Shown here piece by piece: positions 9,319-18,288 of a stretch of DNA of 64,000 nt. The DNA is from Rhizobium leguminosarum bv. trifolii WSM2297 (GTDB lineage: Bacteria; Pseudomonadota; Alphaproteobacteria; Rhizobiales; Rhizobiaceae): NCBI RefSeq assembly GCF_000271845.1, contig NZ_JH719395.1, positions 4,040,361-4,104,360 on the forward strand. Reading direction: 5' to 3'. Both the position numbers and the translations under genes were made by a program. Every line of letters starts with the position of its first letter. Position 1 is the stretch's first letter. The notes below the pieces were generated by a model. That model did no database searches, was not told the DNA's origin, and worked only from the letters and a program-made list of their open reading frames with translations.

Positions 9319-9439
9319 TTTTTTGCTCGACCCGTTTTGATTTCGGGCGGCAACCTAAAGCACGATTCAAGCCTTTGCCAAGGCTTCATCGCGCGATTTG
9401 TGACCTCTCGGGGAGGACATCGCACATGAGGATATTGTC

Positions 9440-9570
9440 CTGTTCGGTGAAGACCTCGAGCAGGACGAATGAGTGCCGTTCAGGATGACGACGGCATCCG
9501 CGGCAACCTTGATTGCATCGATGCAACTCTTGACCTTCGGGATCATGCTGCCAGAGATCGTCGGTGACGG
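9440..9570 (-). pseudogene. decayed 3' fragment of argB
   Basis: Read on the minus strand, this stretch encodes SMIPKVKSCIDAIKVAADAVVILNG, matching the C-terminal [25 protein letters not shown] of the intact ArgB at 11492-12379. Two identical DNA blocks stand out: 9474-9493 equals 11560-11579, and 9532-9548 equals 11618-11634. A seven-base net loss then shifts the frame, but the next bases still align with ArgB's [10 protein letters not shown]. The fragment lies directly behind the LysR stop, in the same orientation as argB. It is a dead remnant. Confidence 0.8.
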
Positions 9571-9577
9571 AGGCGAT

Positions 9578-10495
9578 CTATTCGCGCAACTGGCCTTGAC
9601 CGGCGAGGCTCCGCTGCACGCTGATGGCTTGGGCGATGAAGTTGCGGACGACGGGCGAGCGCTCGTCACGCCGGGTCGAGAGGGCCAACCGTGCTTTTGG
9701 CGCGTCGCCGGCGATGGCGATGTAGCGAACGCCGGGAACCTTGATCTTCGTCATCTCCGCCGGCACGATCGATATGCCGAGGCCGACGGCGATCAGGCTG
9801 GCAATCGACGTGATTTGTGGCGCCGGCTGGCCAAGAACCGGTTCAAATCCTGCTCGTCGGCAGGCGGCGATAATGTCATCGAAAAAACCGACGCCTGCCT
9901 CGCGCGGAAAGAGGACGAAGCTCTCTTCGGCAAGTTCGTCGAGCCGCAATGCCTGCGCTTGTGACTTGGGATGTCCGGACGGCAGGGCGATGACCATCGG
10001 CTCTTCAGCGAGAAGCTGAGACCGGGCTTGCGCCAGATCACCACCGCCCGGGCGGACGAATACCGCGTCGAGTTCGGCCGCATTCAGCCGTTCGAGCAAT
10101 CGCGCAGTGGGCGCTTCCTCCAGGCTGAACTCGACCGCCGCATATTTCTCGCGAAAGACGTTGATCGCGCCAGGCACGATCGGATTGAAAACCGCCGAAC
10201 TGGTAAAGCCCAATCGCAGCCGGCCTTGATGTCCGTGCGCTGCCCGCAGAGCCGATTGCTTTGCTTGTTCGGCCTGCAGCAGGATGGCTTGAACTTCAGG
10301 CAGAAAAGCCTTGCCCGCCTCGGTCAGCTCCGCACCGTTCGGAAGGCGTCGGAAGAGCGGCGCACCAATCTCATTTTCTAGATCGCGGATCTGGTTGCTC
10401 AGCGGCGGCTGTCCGATGCCAACCCTGCGAGCCGCGCGTGTGAAGTTCAATTCTTCAGCGACGGCGATGAAATAACGAAGGTGACGCAGCTCCAT
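9578..10495 (-). CDS. LysR-family transcriptional regulator
   Basis: The 305-residue protein has an N-terminal winged HTH (MELRHLRYFIAVAEELNFTR, then ARRVGIGQPPLSNQIRDLE) and a periplasmic-binding-like effector domain from about residue 90. It is divergent from the SDR gene at 10616, so by family rule it probably controls that gene and itself from the shared 120-base gap; the ligand is unknown. The pair sits between argB and an argB remnant and looks like inserted cargo. Confidence 0.9.
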   Translation of the reverse strand: MELRHLRYFIAVAEELNFTRAARRVGIGQPPLSNQIRDLENEIGAPLFRRLPNGAELTEAGKAFLPEVQAILLQAEQAKQSALRAAHGHQGRLRLGFTSSAVFNPIVPGAINVFREKYAAVEFSLEEAPTARLLERLNAAELDAVFVRPGGGDLAQARSQLLAEEPMVIALPSGHPKSQAQALRLDELAEESFVLFPREAGVGFFDDIIAACRRAGFEPVLGQPAPQITSIASLIAVGLGISIVPAEMTKIKVPGVRYIAIAGDAPKARLALSTRRDERSPVVRNFIAQAISVQRSLAGQGQLRE

Positions 10496-10615
10496 GGCAT
10501 ACTTTTAAGATATCAACGTCGCCTGTGCAATATATTGGAAATACCGCCGGTCTCCCGCCACATAATTCCAGCGCTCGCTTAGCGGCGCGCGATCATAGCC
10601 AGACGGGAGTTCAAC

Positions 10616-11461
10616 ATGAGTGCAGATAAAAAACTGTTCCTGATTACCGGCGTCAGCTCGGGTTTCGGCCGCGCCTTTGCCGAAGCAGCACTCGCAAGAG
10701 GGCACAGAGTCGTTGGCACGGTGCGCAACGACGAAGCCGCGATCCGCTTCGAAGACCTGGCGCCTGGCCGCGCCATCGCAGTGCACCTCGACGTCGCCGA
10801 TGTTGAGGCGATCGAGCCGGCTGTTGCGGAAATCGAGAAATCGATCGGTCCTGTGGACGTTCTCATCAACAACGCCGGCTACGGACATGAGGGAACAATG
10901 GAGGAATCGCCGATCGAGGAAATGCGCCGGCAATTCGGAGTCAATGTCTTCGGAGCAGTCGGGATGATGAAGGCGCTCCTGCCGTTCATGCGCCGGCGGC
11001 GGGCGGGCCATATCATCAACATCACCTCCATGGGCGGTTTCATCACGATGCCGGGCATCGCCTATTACTGCGGCAGCAAATTTGCGCTCGAAGGCATGAG
11101 CGAGGTCCTTGCAAAGGAAGTGAGAGATTTCGGCATCTGGGTCACGGCAGTGGCTCCTGGCTCGTTCCGCACCGATTGGGCGGGCCGTTCCATGGTCCGC
11201 AGCGCCAGAGGCATTGCCGATTATGATGCGCTGTTTGATCCAATCCGCAGGGCACGTGAGGAAAAGAATGGCAAGCAGGCGGGCGACCCTCGTAAGGCAG
11301 CCGCAGCCGTGATGGCACTGGTCGAGGCAGAAAAGCCACCGGTCCATCTGTTGCTGGGAGCCGACGCGCTTTCGCTCGTGCGCGACAAGCTCGAAAGCTT
11401 GCGCGCGGAAATCGACGCCTGGGAACACCTCACGCTTTCCACGGGTTTTGCCGAAGCATGA
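10616..11461 (+). CDS. short-chain dehydrogenase/reductase
   Basis: This classical SDR has 281 residues. The NAD(P)-binding motif is TGVSSGFGRAFAE, the NNAG motif is at residues 85-88, the catalytic Ser lies in NITSMGG, and Tyr151/Lys155 sit in YCGSK. The cofactor loop after the second strand (TVRNDEA) contains Arg37, which favours NADP(H). The substrate is unknown. It is probably regulated by the divergent LysR. It converges on argB, sharing a hairpin. Confidence 0.9.
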   Translation: MSADKKLFLITGVSSGFGRAFAEAALARGHRVVGTVRNDEAAIRFEDLAPGRAIAVHLDVADVEAIEPAVAEIEKSIGPVDVLINNAGYGHEGTMEESPIEEMRRQFGVNVFGAVGMMKALLPFMRRRRAGHIINITSMGGFITMPGIAYYCGSKFALEGMSEVLAKEVRDFGIWVTAVAPGSFRTDWAGRSMVRSARGIADYDALFDPIRRAREEKNGKQAGDPRKAAAAVMALVEAEKPPVHLLLGADALSLVRDKLESLRAEIDAWEHLTLSTGFAEA

Positions 11462-11462
11462 G

Positions 11463-11486
11463 GAAGGGGCCGGCAGCAGCCCCTTC
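11463..11486. terminator. bidirectional hairpin between the SDR gene and argB
   Basis: A perfect eight-base stem (gaaggggc/gccccttc) with an eight-base loop fills the 30-base gap between the two convergent stops. A short TTC follows on the plus side. Confidence 0.6.
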
Positions 11487-11491
11487 TTCGA

Positions 11492-12379
11492 TTAAGGAAC
11501 GATCAGCGTTCCGATGCCGTGCTCGGTGAAGATCTCCAGCAGGACGGAGTGGGCGGTCTTGCCGTTCAGGATGACGACGCCCTGGACGCCGGCCTTGATC
11601 GCGTCGATGCAGGTCTCGACCTTCGGGATCATGCCGCCCGAGATTGTGCCGTCGGCGATCAGCGCATGCGCTTCGGCGACGGAAAGCTCCTTGATCAGCT
11701 GGCCGTTCTTGTCGAGCACCCCTGCGACATCGGTCAGGAACAGCAGCCGGGTGGCGTTCAGCGCCCCGGCAATGGCGCCGGCGAAAGTGTCGGCATTGAT
11801 ATTGTAGGTGGCGCCGTCGCGGCCGGGTGCGACCGGGGCGATCACCGGGATCATTTCGGAGCGGGCAAGCAGATCGAGCAGCGTGCGGTCGACCTCGACC
11901 ACTTCGCCGACGAAGCCGAGATCGAGCACGCGCTCGATGTTGGAATCCGGATCCTTGACGGTCTTGCGCGCCTTTTCGGCGAAAACCATGTTGCCGTCTT
12001 TGCCGCAAAGGCCGATCGCCCATTCGCCGGTCTGGTTGATCAGCGCGACGATTTCCTTGTTGATCGAGCCGGCCAGCACCATTTCGACGATCTCGACGGT
12101 CTTCTGGTCGGTGACGCGCAGCCCGCCCTCGAATTTCGATTCGATGCCCATCTTGTTCAGCATGGCGCCGATCTGCGGGCCGCCGCCGTGAACGACGATC
12201 GGGTTGACGCCCGATTGCTTCAACAGCGCGATGTCGCTGGCAAAGGCCTTGCCGAGCTCGGGATTGCCCATGGCGTGGCCGCCATATTTCACGACAATCG
12301 TCTTGTTCTCGTAACGCTGCATGAAGGGCAGCGCCTTGGCCAGAAGCCGTGCCTGCAGTTCGCTTTCGGACTCGTTCAT
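11492..12379 (-). CDS. argB: acetylglutamate kinase
   Basis: ArgB phosphorylates N-acetyl-L-glutamate in arginine synthesis. The 295-residue protein starts at [13 protein letters not shown] (ATG 12379); an in-frame upstream start at 12469 would add an unconserved 30-residue leader. Family motifs include [20 protein letters not shown] (substrate Gly-rich loop), [15 protein letters not shown] and SGGMIPKVE. It ends HGIGTLIVP, the normal C-terminus. A decayed copy of its 3' end lies at 9440-9570, beyond the LysR/SDR pair. Confidence 0.97.
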   Translation of the reverse strand: MNESESELQARLLAKALPFMQRYENKTIVVKYGGHAMGNPELGKAFASDIALLKQSGVNPIVVHGGGPQIGAMLNKMGIESKFEGGLRVTDQKTVEIVEMVLAGSINKEIVALINQTGEWAIGLCGKDGNMVFAEKARKTVKDPDSNIERVLDLGFVGEVVEVDRTLLDLLARSEMIPVIAPVAPGRDGATYNINADTFAGAIAGALNATRLLFLTDVAGVLDKNGQLIKELSVAEAHALIADGTISGGMIPKVETCIDAIKAGVQGVVILNGKTAHSVLLEIFTEHGIGTLIVP

Positions 12380-12510
12380 GGGGACCCCGCGGAATTGTTC
12401 GCGGCCTTTTATCGCAAGTTTCCGACAGAGGGAATAATCCAGAGGGCAATAGTTTTTCGTATGTGGCACGGAACCGGGGAACTTCAGCCCCCCGGGCAGG
12501 GCGGCATGAT

Positions 12511-13062
12511 ATGACGAACAGCATGCAAGGCGATGAGATCAAGGACCTGATCGGCCGCGTCGCACTCGGCGACCGCAGGGCCTTTGTTGCCCTCTATAAT
12601 CAGACCGCAGCGAAACTTTTCGCAATCTGCCTGCGTATCTTGAAGGATCGCACGGAAGCCGAAGAGGTCGTGCAGGAAGTCTATATGAGCATCTGGCAAA
12701 GGGCTGGAAGTTTCCAGGCAGCCACGGGTTCGTCCTCGGCGTGGCTCTCGGCGATCGCCCGCAACCGGTCGATCGATGCGTTGAGGGCGCGCAAGCCTGT
12801 CGCCGACGAAATCGACAGCGCCTACGATCTTGCCGATGCAGCACCCGACCCGGAAATGCAGACGGTCACAAAGGATGAAGGAAGGCGGATTGACACCTGC
12901 ATGGAAGAGTTGGAAGCTGATCGTGCGGTCGCGGTGAAACGGGCTTATGTCGAAGGGCTGAGCTATCAGGAACTGGCCGATCAGTTTGGTGTCCCGCTGA
13001 ACACGATGCGGACCTGGCTCAGGCGCAGCCTCTTGAAACTGAGAGAGTGCATGGAACGATGA
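12511..13062 (+). CDS. ECF RNA polymerase sigma factor (SigK-like)
   Basis: The 183-residue sigma factor starts at ATG 12511 (MTNSMQGDE; a second Met at 12523 is possible). Region 2 covers about residues 15-90 ([35 protein letters not shown]). Region 4 covers about 125-180 and carries the [24 protein letters not shown]. There is no region 3 or extra domain. The downstream gene begins within its stop codon (ATGA) and encodes its anti-sigma partner. The sigma factor probably directs this operon and the fasciclin gene, as sigK does in mycobacteria. Confidence 0.92.
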   Translation: MTNSMQGDEIKDLIGRVALGDRRAFVALYNQTAAKLFAICLRILKDRTEAEEVVQEVYMSIWQRAGSFQAATGSSSAWLSAIARNRSIDALRARKPVADEIDSAYDLADAAPDPEMQTVTKDEGRRIDTCMEELEADRAVAVKRAYVEGLSYQELADQFGVPLNTMRTWLRRSLLKLRECMER

Positions 13063-13778
13063 CATCGCCCGACAAAAGCAAGGGAGACCGCTCCCGCGAC
13101 GAGGTTCTCGCCGGCGAATATGTGCTTGGCGTCCTGTCGCTGCAGGATCGCCGGGTGGTGGAAGAGCGCATGCGCCACGATCGGCCGTTTGCGGCGATCG
13201 TCAGCCGCTGGGAAACCAACCTTTCCGCCTTCAATGATGAGTATGAGACCGCCGCTCCAAGCCGGGAAACCTTCAAACAGATCGAGGCGCGGCTTTTCGG
13301 CGATGCCCGGAAATCTCCATCCTTTTCGCAAGGGCTCTGGAATTCGGCGGGTTTCTGGCGCTCGCTGAGCTTTGCCTGCATCGTCGTCGCCGTCAGCGCC
13401 GTGATCTTCGCCTCCGGCGTGGTGCCGCAGCCGCAGGGACCGACACCGCTGGTGGCCTCGCTTTCCGGCCAGAACAACGCCATCAATCTTCTCGCCTCCT
13501 ACGAGCTGCAGAGCGGCCGGTTGAAGATCGTGCCGGTCGCCGCCGGCAAGCCGGAGGAGAAGTCGCTGGAACTCTGGCTGGTGCCGGGCAGCGGTGTGCC
13601 GAAATCGCTCGGCGTCTTCCAGCCGGGTGAGAGCGGTGAACTCGTCATTCCCGCCGATCTGCGCAAGAGCCTCGCCGATGGTGCAACGCTTGCCGTCAGC
13701 CTCGAACCCTTCGGCGGTTCGCCCACCGGCCAGGCGACCGGTCCGGTGATCGCAAGCGGCCCGTTACGCCGGCCGTAA
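13059..13778 (+). CDS. membrane anti-sigma factor, RskA type
   Basis: The 239-residue protein starts at ATG 13059, which overlaps the sigma stop; an upstream Met at 13047 is less likely. The cytoplasmic N-terminal part (about 1-90) carries the zinc-less anti-sigma fold with LAGEYVLGVLSLQDRRVVEERM. One membrane span lies at about residues 103-124 (SLSFACIVVAVSAVIFASGVV). The periplasmic RskA domain has the sequence KSLELWLVPGSGVPKSLGV. It should sequester the sigma factor until an envelope signal triggers release. Confidence 0.9.
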   Translation: MTSPDKSKGDRSRDEVLAGEYVLGVLSLQDRRVVEERMRHDRPFAAIVSRWETNLSAFNDEYETAAPSRETFKQIEARLFGDARKSPSFSQGLWNSAGFWRSLSFACIVVAVSAVIFASGVVPQPQGPTPLVASLSGQNNAINLLASYELQSGRLKIVPVAAGKPEEKSLELWLVPGSGVPKSLGVFQPGESGELVIPADLRKSLADGATLAVSLEPFGGSPTGQATGPVIASGPLRRP

Positions 13779-13905
13779 TGGGCGTCGGCCCTAAAATCAT
13801 TTTCTCCCGTCTGAAACTCTTTGGCGCAAGCCTCCGTAGTTCGAAATGTCCGGACGACGCTCAGGCATAAGGCCCGCGGATGCTGTCCGGCCAGAGGAGA
13901 AAATC

Positions 13906-14460
13906 ATGATCAAGTCCGTATTGCGCGGCTTCGCGCTCGCCACCGCCCTGTCGGCTGTCGCCTTTGCCGCCGCCAAGAACCCGATCGTCGGCGGTGCGGC
14001 GATGTTCGACAGCAAGAACATCATCGAAAACGCCGTCAATTCCAAGGATCACACGACGCTGGTCGCAGCCGTCAAGGCAGCCGGCCTCGTCGGCACGCTC
14101 GAGGGCAAAGGCCCCTTCACCGTCTTTGCGCCGACCAACGAAGCTTTCGCAGCCCTGCCGAAGGGCACTGTCGAAACGCTGCTGAAGCCGGAAAACAAGG
14201 CGACGCTCACCAAGGTTCTGACCTGCAATGTCGTCGCCGCCGATGCGATGGCCAAGACCGTTGCCAAGATGATCAAGGATGACGGCGGCGAGCACGACAT
14301 CAAGACCGTCGGCGGTTGCGTGCTGAAAGCCAAGGAAAGCATGGGCAAGATCACCCTGACCGACGAAAACGGCGGCGTCTCGCATGTGACGATCGCCGAC
14401 GTCAAACAATCGAACGGCGTCATCCACGTCGTCGACAAGGTGCTGCTGCCAAAGATGTAA
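13906..14460 (+). CDS. secreted fasciclin (FAS1) domain protein
   Basis: The 184-residue protein has a signal peptide (about 1-22) and one FAS1 domain. It shows the H1 motif GPFTVFAPTNEAFAALP and the closing segment VKQSNGVIHVVDKVLLPKM. A good ribosome-binding site, GAGGAGA, precedes ATG 13906. The gap upstream contains TGAAAC, 17 bases, CGTA, a weak ECF-promoter-like pair. Fasciclin proteins mediate adhesion or surface interactions. It is placed directly after a sigma/anti-sigma pair and is the probable regulon output. Confidence 0.9.
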   Translation: MIKSVLRGFALATALSAVAFAAAKNPIVGGAAMFDSKNIIENAVNSKDHTTLVAAVKAAGLVGTLEGKGPFTVFAPTNEAFAALPKGTVETLLKPENKATLTKVLTCNVVAADAMAKTVAKMIKDDGGEHDIKTVGGCVLKAKESMGKITLTDENGGVSHVTIADVKQSNGVIHVVDKVLLPKM

Positions 14461-14483
14461 GCCTATCCGTATCGGCAATGCAT

Positions 14484-14516
14484 GGGGCGCTCTTTGGGGC
14501 GCCCTAAACTTTTGTT
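14484..14516 (+). terminator. intrinsic terminator after the fasciclin gene
   Basis: A six-base GC stem (gggcgc/gcgccc) with an eight-base loop is followed by aaacttttgtttt. This is consistent with termination of the sigma/fasciclin transcript before the convergent ysxC. Confidence 0.65.
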
Positions 14517-14583
14517 TTACGCAATTCCCGGCCGCTTTACGCTTTGCCTGGGAAAACCGCTTCACACTTTTCCTGGAATTGCT

Positions 14584-15237
14584 TTATTTCCAGTGGGCGA
14601 TGCCGACGGTTTCAGCGATTGCCTGGCGCAATTCATCCATTCCGTCGCCCTTTTCGGACGAAGTGGACAGTACGCCGGGATAGGCGGCCGGACGCTTGCG
14701 GATTTTTTCCGCCGTTTCGGCAAGCAGCTTCGGCACGGCCGGCGCCTTGATCTTGTCGGTCTTGGTCAGCACCACCTGATAGGAGACGGCCGCCTTGTCG
14801 AGGAGATCGAGCACGTCGTCGTCGTTCTTCTTGATGCCGTGGCGGCTGTCGATCAGCACATAGACGCGCTTCAGCGTCGCGCGGCCGCGCAGATAATCGA
14901 AGACCAGCTTGGTCCAATTGTCCACCAGCTCCTTCGGCGCCTGCGCATAACCATAGCCCGGCATGTCGACGATCGCCATCGGCGGCAGGTCTTGGCCTTC
15001 GCCGGAATAGCCGTCCGGAACGAAGTAGTTGAGTTCTTGCGTGCGCCCCGGCGTGTTCGACGTGCGCGCCAGACCCTTCTGGCCGACCAGCGCATTGATG
15101 AGCGACGACTTGCCGACATTCGAGCGGCCGGCAAAGGCCACCTCAAGCGGCCCTTCCGGCGGCAGGAAGTTGAGCGACGGGACGCCGCGGATGAAGATCC
15201 ATGGGTGGCCGAAGAGTGGCTTTTCGGTTTCGGGCAT
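14584..15237 (-). CDS. ysxC: ribosome biogenesis GTPase YsxC/EngB
   Basis: The 217-residue GTPase is needed for late large-subunit assembly. The G1 motif is [10 protein letters not shown] (about residues 37-46), G3 is DMPGYGYA, and G4 is TKTDK. The N-terminal extension and [22 protein letters not shown] are usual for the rhizobial form. It lies downstream of yidC on the same strand, with a mosaic repeat between. It converges on the fasciclin gene. Confidence 0.95.
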   Translation of the reverse strand: MPETEKPLFGHPWIFIRGVPSLNFLPPEGPLEVAFAGRSNVGKSSLINALVGQKGLARTSNTPGRTQELNYFVPDGYSGEGQDLPPMAIVDMPGYGYAQAPKELVDNWTKLVFDYLRGRATLKRVYVLIDSRHGIKKNDDDVLDLLDKAAVSYQVVLTKTDKIKAPAVPKLLAETAEKIRKRPAAYPGVLSTSSEKGDGMDELRQAIAETVGIAHWK

Positions 15238-15327
15238 GCGGGCTCTCCGGGTTTGATCTGATCAGGTTTAGTTGACAAGCCCGCTCTCAACGAGCGTCAC
15301 CCACGGCCCGGGAGATCGTCGATAGCG

Positions 15328-15478
15328 GCCCCTCATCCGGCTGCCGCCACCTTCTCCCCGCTTGCGGGGCGAAGGGGATATGCTGCGACCCCTCCGTTCC
15401 CATCGGCCTCTCGCAGGGCACGTCCCCTCTCCCCGTTTTTACGGGGAGAGGGTTAGGGTGAGGGGCAGCCCTAGCGCG
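15328..15478. repeat. rhizobial intergenic mosaic repeat
   Basis: This is an inverted, GC-rich non-coding element in the ysxC-yidC gap. Two hairpins stand out: ctccccgcttgcggggcgaag, and ctctccccgtttttacggggagag. The flank gggtgaggggca is shared. The same words recur, rearranged, at 33237-33420 and 36100-36195. The layout resembles the RIME class of rhizobial repeats. Confidence 0.75.
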
Positions 15479-15517
15479 AACGGAACAAGCCCGAGCATGA
15501 CGAGATATTGGCAAGCC

Positions 15518-17314
15518 TTATTTCGATGGCGCCGTCTTTCGTCGGAACAGCCCCTTCAGATTGTCGAACAGCTCGACCTTGACGCCGTGGCGCTTCATGA
15601 TCACCGACTGCTGGATCACCGAGAGCGTGTTGTTCCAGGCCCAGTAGATGACCAGGCCGGCCGGGAAGCTTGCCAGCATGAACATGAACACCAGCGGCAT
15701 CCAGGTGAAGATCATCGCCTGGGTCGGATCGGGCGGCGTCGGGTTCATGCGCATCTGCAGGAACATGGTGATGCCCATGATCAGCGGCCAGACGCCGAGA
15801 TGCAGCAGTGTCGGCGCTTCGAAGGGCAGCAGGCCGAACAGATTGACGATCGACGTCGGATCGGGGGCCGAAAGGTCCTTGATCCAGCCGAAGAACGGCG
15901 CATGCCGCATCTCGATGGTGATGTAGATCACCTTGTAGAGCGAGAAGAAGATCGGGATCTGCAGTGCCACCGGCCAGCAGCCGGCGATCGGATTGATCTT
16001 CTCTTCCTTGTAGAGCTGCATCGTCGCCTGCTGCAGCCCCATGCGGTCGTCGGCGAATTTCGCCTTCAGTTCCTCCATCTTCGGCTGCATGCGCTTCATG
16101 TTCGCCATCGAAGCGTACTGCTTGCTGGCGAGCGGGAAGAACAGCGCCTTGACGACGATGGTCGTGCACAGGATCGCCACGCCGAAATTGCCGAAGTAGC
16201 GGAAGAAGAAGTCCATCAGCTTGAACATCGGCTTGGTGATGAAATAGAACCAGCCCCAGTCGATCAGCCGGTCGAACTTCGGGATCGAATAGCTGGTCTC
16301 ATAGCCGTCGATGACGGGCACTTCCTTGGCGCCGGCAAAGACGAGGTTCTTAACCTCGATCGATTGGCCCGGCGCCACGGTGAAGGCGTCGTCCTTGTAG
16401 TCGGCCTGATAGCGCGGCTGGCCGTCGGCAAAATGCGAGAAGCGTGCTTCATAGGCTGACGTCTGCGGCGGAATGATCGTCGCGGCCCAGTATTTGTCGG
16501 TAATGCCAAGCCAGCCGCCGGTGGATTTCGGCGGCATCACGGCTTCCTTCTCGGCGGCCGTATATTTGGTTTCGACGAGCCCGTCTTCGCCGATGACGCC
16601 GATGAAACCTTCATGCAGCACGTAGACGGAGGGCGTCGTCGGCTTGTTGTAACGCGTCACACGGCCGTAGGAAGACAATGATACGGGAGCCTGGCCGGTA
16701 TTTTCGATCTTGTCGGCGACGGTGAACATGTAGCGTTCGTCGACGGAAATCGTCCGGGTGAAAGTCAGGCCCTTGTCGTTGGTGTAGGAAAGCGTCACCG
16801 GCGTCTTGTCGGTGAGCTTGGCGCCCTCCGGCGCCGTCCAGAGCGTCGAGGCGCCGGGAACGTTGCCCGTCGCGTCGCTGCCGATATAGCCGAGCTCGGT
16901 GAAATAGCCGTCCTTGGTTTCCGCCGGGCTGAACAGGGTGATGGTTGGGCTCGAGTCGTCGACGGTCTCGTGATAGCCCTTGAGCTTCAGGTCGTCGAGC
17001 CGGCCCCCGGCAAGGTTGATCGAGCCGGAAAGCGCAGGCGTATCGATGACGACGCGCGGGTTCTTTGCGAGCGCCTGTTCGAGCGTCGCCGTGGCGACGG
17101 CCTGACCGGAAGGGGCGGTACCAGTCGTTGGGGCCGGCGCCGCGCCGTCGGCTGCGGGCTGCTGCACCTGTTCGGTCTTCTGCTGCGCCTTCTGGGCTTC
17201 CTGCGCCTTGCGCTGGGCCTCGATGCGCGGATTCATATAGAGAAACTGCCAGCCGAGGACGATCAGCACCGAGAGAGCGATCGCAATGAAGTAATTGCGG
17301 TTTTTTTCCATCAT
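15518..17314 (-). CDS. yidC: membrane protein insertase YidC
   Basis: The 598-residue Oxa1/YidC insertase inserts and folds inner-membrane proteins, alone or with Sec. The N-terminal signal-anchor is at residues 6-24. It is followed by an Ala/Gln/Pro-rich linker and the large periplasmic beta-domain (about 90-360). The conserved core membrane helices ([19 protein letters not shown], then [20 protein letters not shown] and [19 protein letters not shown]) occupy the C-terminal third. The start overlaps the rnpA stop by four bases, the conserved rpmH-rnpA-yidC arrangement. Confidence 0.97.
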   Translation of the reverse strand: MMEKNRNYFIAIALSVLIVLGWQFLYMNPRIEAQRKAQEAQKAQQKTEQVQQPAADGAAPAPTTGTAPSGQAVATATLEQALAKNPRVVIDTPALSGSINLAGGRLDDLKLKGYHETVDDSSPTITLFSPAETKDGYFTELGYIGSDATGNVPGASTLWTAPEGAKLTDKTPVTLSYTNDKGLTFTRTISVDERYMFTVADKIENTGQAPVSLSSYGRVTRYNKPTTPSVYVLHEGFIGVIGEDGLVETKYTAAEKEAVMPPKSTGGWLGITDKYWAATIIPPQTSAYEARFSHFADGQPRYQADYKDDAFTVAPGQSIEVKNLVFAGAKEVPVIDGYETSYSIPKFDRLIDWGWFYFITKPMFKLMDFFFRYFGNFGVAILCTTIVVKALFFPLASKQYASMANMKRMQPKMEELKAKFADDRMGLQQATMQLYKEEKINPIAGCWPVALQIPIFFSLYKVIYITIEMRHAPFFGWIKDLSAPDPTSIVNLFGLLPFEAPTLLHLGVWPLIMGITMFLQMRMNPTPPDPTQAMIFTWMPLVFMFMLASFPAGLVIYWAWNNTLSVIQQSVIMKRHGVKVELFDNLKGLFRRKTAPSK

Positions 17315-17712
17315 ACGTTCCTGGGGCGTCCGTCTCCGGAGCGCCGGGGTTTCGGCCTGGTTTCCACGCGAAATTTCAGTTCCGCGGCCAATTCTTTGAA
17401 GGACGCCTCAAGCACGTCCCTGCGCGCGACAACCACATAGTCGTGTCCGGGCTGCATTGCAAACCCTGCATGAAGCCGCACCGCCTCTTTCAGGCGGCGG
17501 CGCATGCGGTTGCGTTCGACCGCGTTGCCATGTTTTTTGGTGACTGTAAATCCGACGCGGGCTTGGCTGTCGGGTTCCTTCCGGTCGAGGACTTCGAGAA
17601 GGAAGAAGCCGCCGCGGCGTTTTTCGCCCTCGCGCACGGCAAGAAACTGCGGGCGGCTTTTCAGCCGCCCGACAGTGTGTTTCTGATCTTTGGTCGTCAA
17701 TTCGCCCGCCAT
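17311..17712 (-). CDS. rnpA: ribonuclease P protein component
   Basis: The 133-residue basic protein binds RNase P RNA and helps it cleave tRNA 5' leaders. The family signature is [29 protein letters not shown] (RNR motif at about residues 70-80). The first 13 residues lie before the conserved core [10 protein letters not shown], so a later start cannot be excluded. It sits between rpmH and yidC and shares four bases with yidC. Confidence 0.95.
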   Translation of the reverse strand: MAGELTTKDQKHTVGRLKSRPQFLAVREGEKRRGGFFLLEVLDRKEPDSQARVGFTVTKKHGNAVERNRMRRRLKEAVRLHAGFAMQPGHDYVVVARRDVLEASFKELAAELKFRVETRPKPRRSGDGRPRNV

Positions 17713-17733
17713 CTCTTTTCGGGCAACCCGGCC

Positions 17734-17868
17734 TTAAGCCGAAAGACGCTTGCGGCCCTGCGCGCGGCGGCCGGCGATGACCTTGCGGCCACCCTTGGTA
17801 GACATGCGCGCACGGAAACCGTGGCGACGCTTGCGAACAAGCTTGGATGGTTGGTAGGTACGCTTCAT
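17734..17868 (-). CDS. rpmH: 50S ribosomal protein L34
   Basis: The 44-residue protein starts [20 protein letters not shown] and ends [11 protein letters not shown], the standard L34 sequence. It is the first gene of the rpmH-rnpA-yidC operon, 21 bases ahead of rnpA. L34 is a very basic small protein of the large subunit. Confidence 0.98.
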   Translation of the reverse strand: MKRTYQPSKLVRKRRHGFRARMSTKGGRKVIAGRRAQGRKRLSA

Positions 17869-17977
17869 TTATTTAAAACACCGCGGAGTGCGGCCCTTCT
17901 TGAATTTGCATAATGCAAGGAGCGTTGTTTTTCGAACGGGCGGGCCATGGAAGGCTGAGTGACCGGACGTGCGGCGG

Positions 17978-18006
17978 CTTATAAGGACGAAGCCCGTGAA
18001 AGTCAA
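17978..18006 (-). promoter_or_regulatory. probable sigma-70 promoter of the rpmH operon
   Basis: On the minus strand the sequence reads TTGACT, 17 bases, TATAAG, a near-consensus vegetative promoter. It lies 110 bases upstream of the rpmH ATG. Its position and strength fit a ribosomal-protein operon. Confidence 0.6.
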
Positions 18007-18288
18007 TTATACCGGATAACTTCGCTTTGCGCCGCCGGTTGACAAGTATTTTCGCACTCTGGTGTTAAGAAATTCGATCTGCGCTGATTGGTTGTGATTT
18101 GTAGTTCGTTGCAGCTGAATGGTCCTGTTTTTCAGGGCTTTGCGCGCGCCGATCGGGCTCAACCTGGATAATTTTCCCCAGCCATAATCGTAAATATTGG
18201 AAATCTAACTTTAATGAATTTCGCCGATATTCGCATCATCGGCTGGAATTTGCTTTCCAGGCAGTGGCGTAGCTCAGGAGACAGTGCA

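Noticed and set aside
12420..12510. GGAAC-type general-stress promoter before the sigma gene
   Set aside because: GGAAC words occur, but no matching -10 at the right spacing, and they are too close to the start codon.
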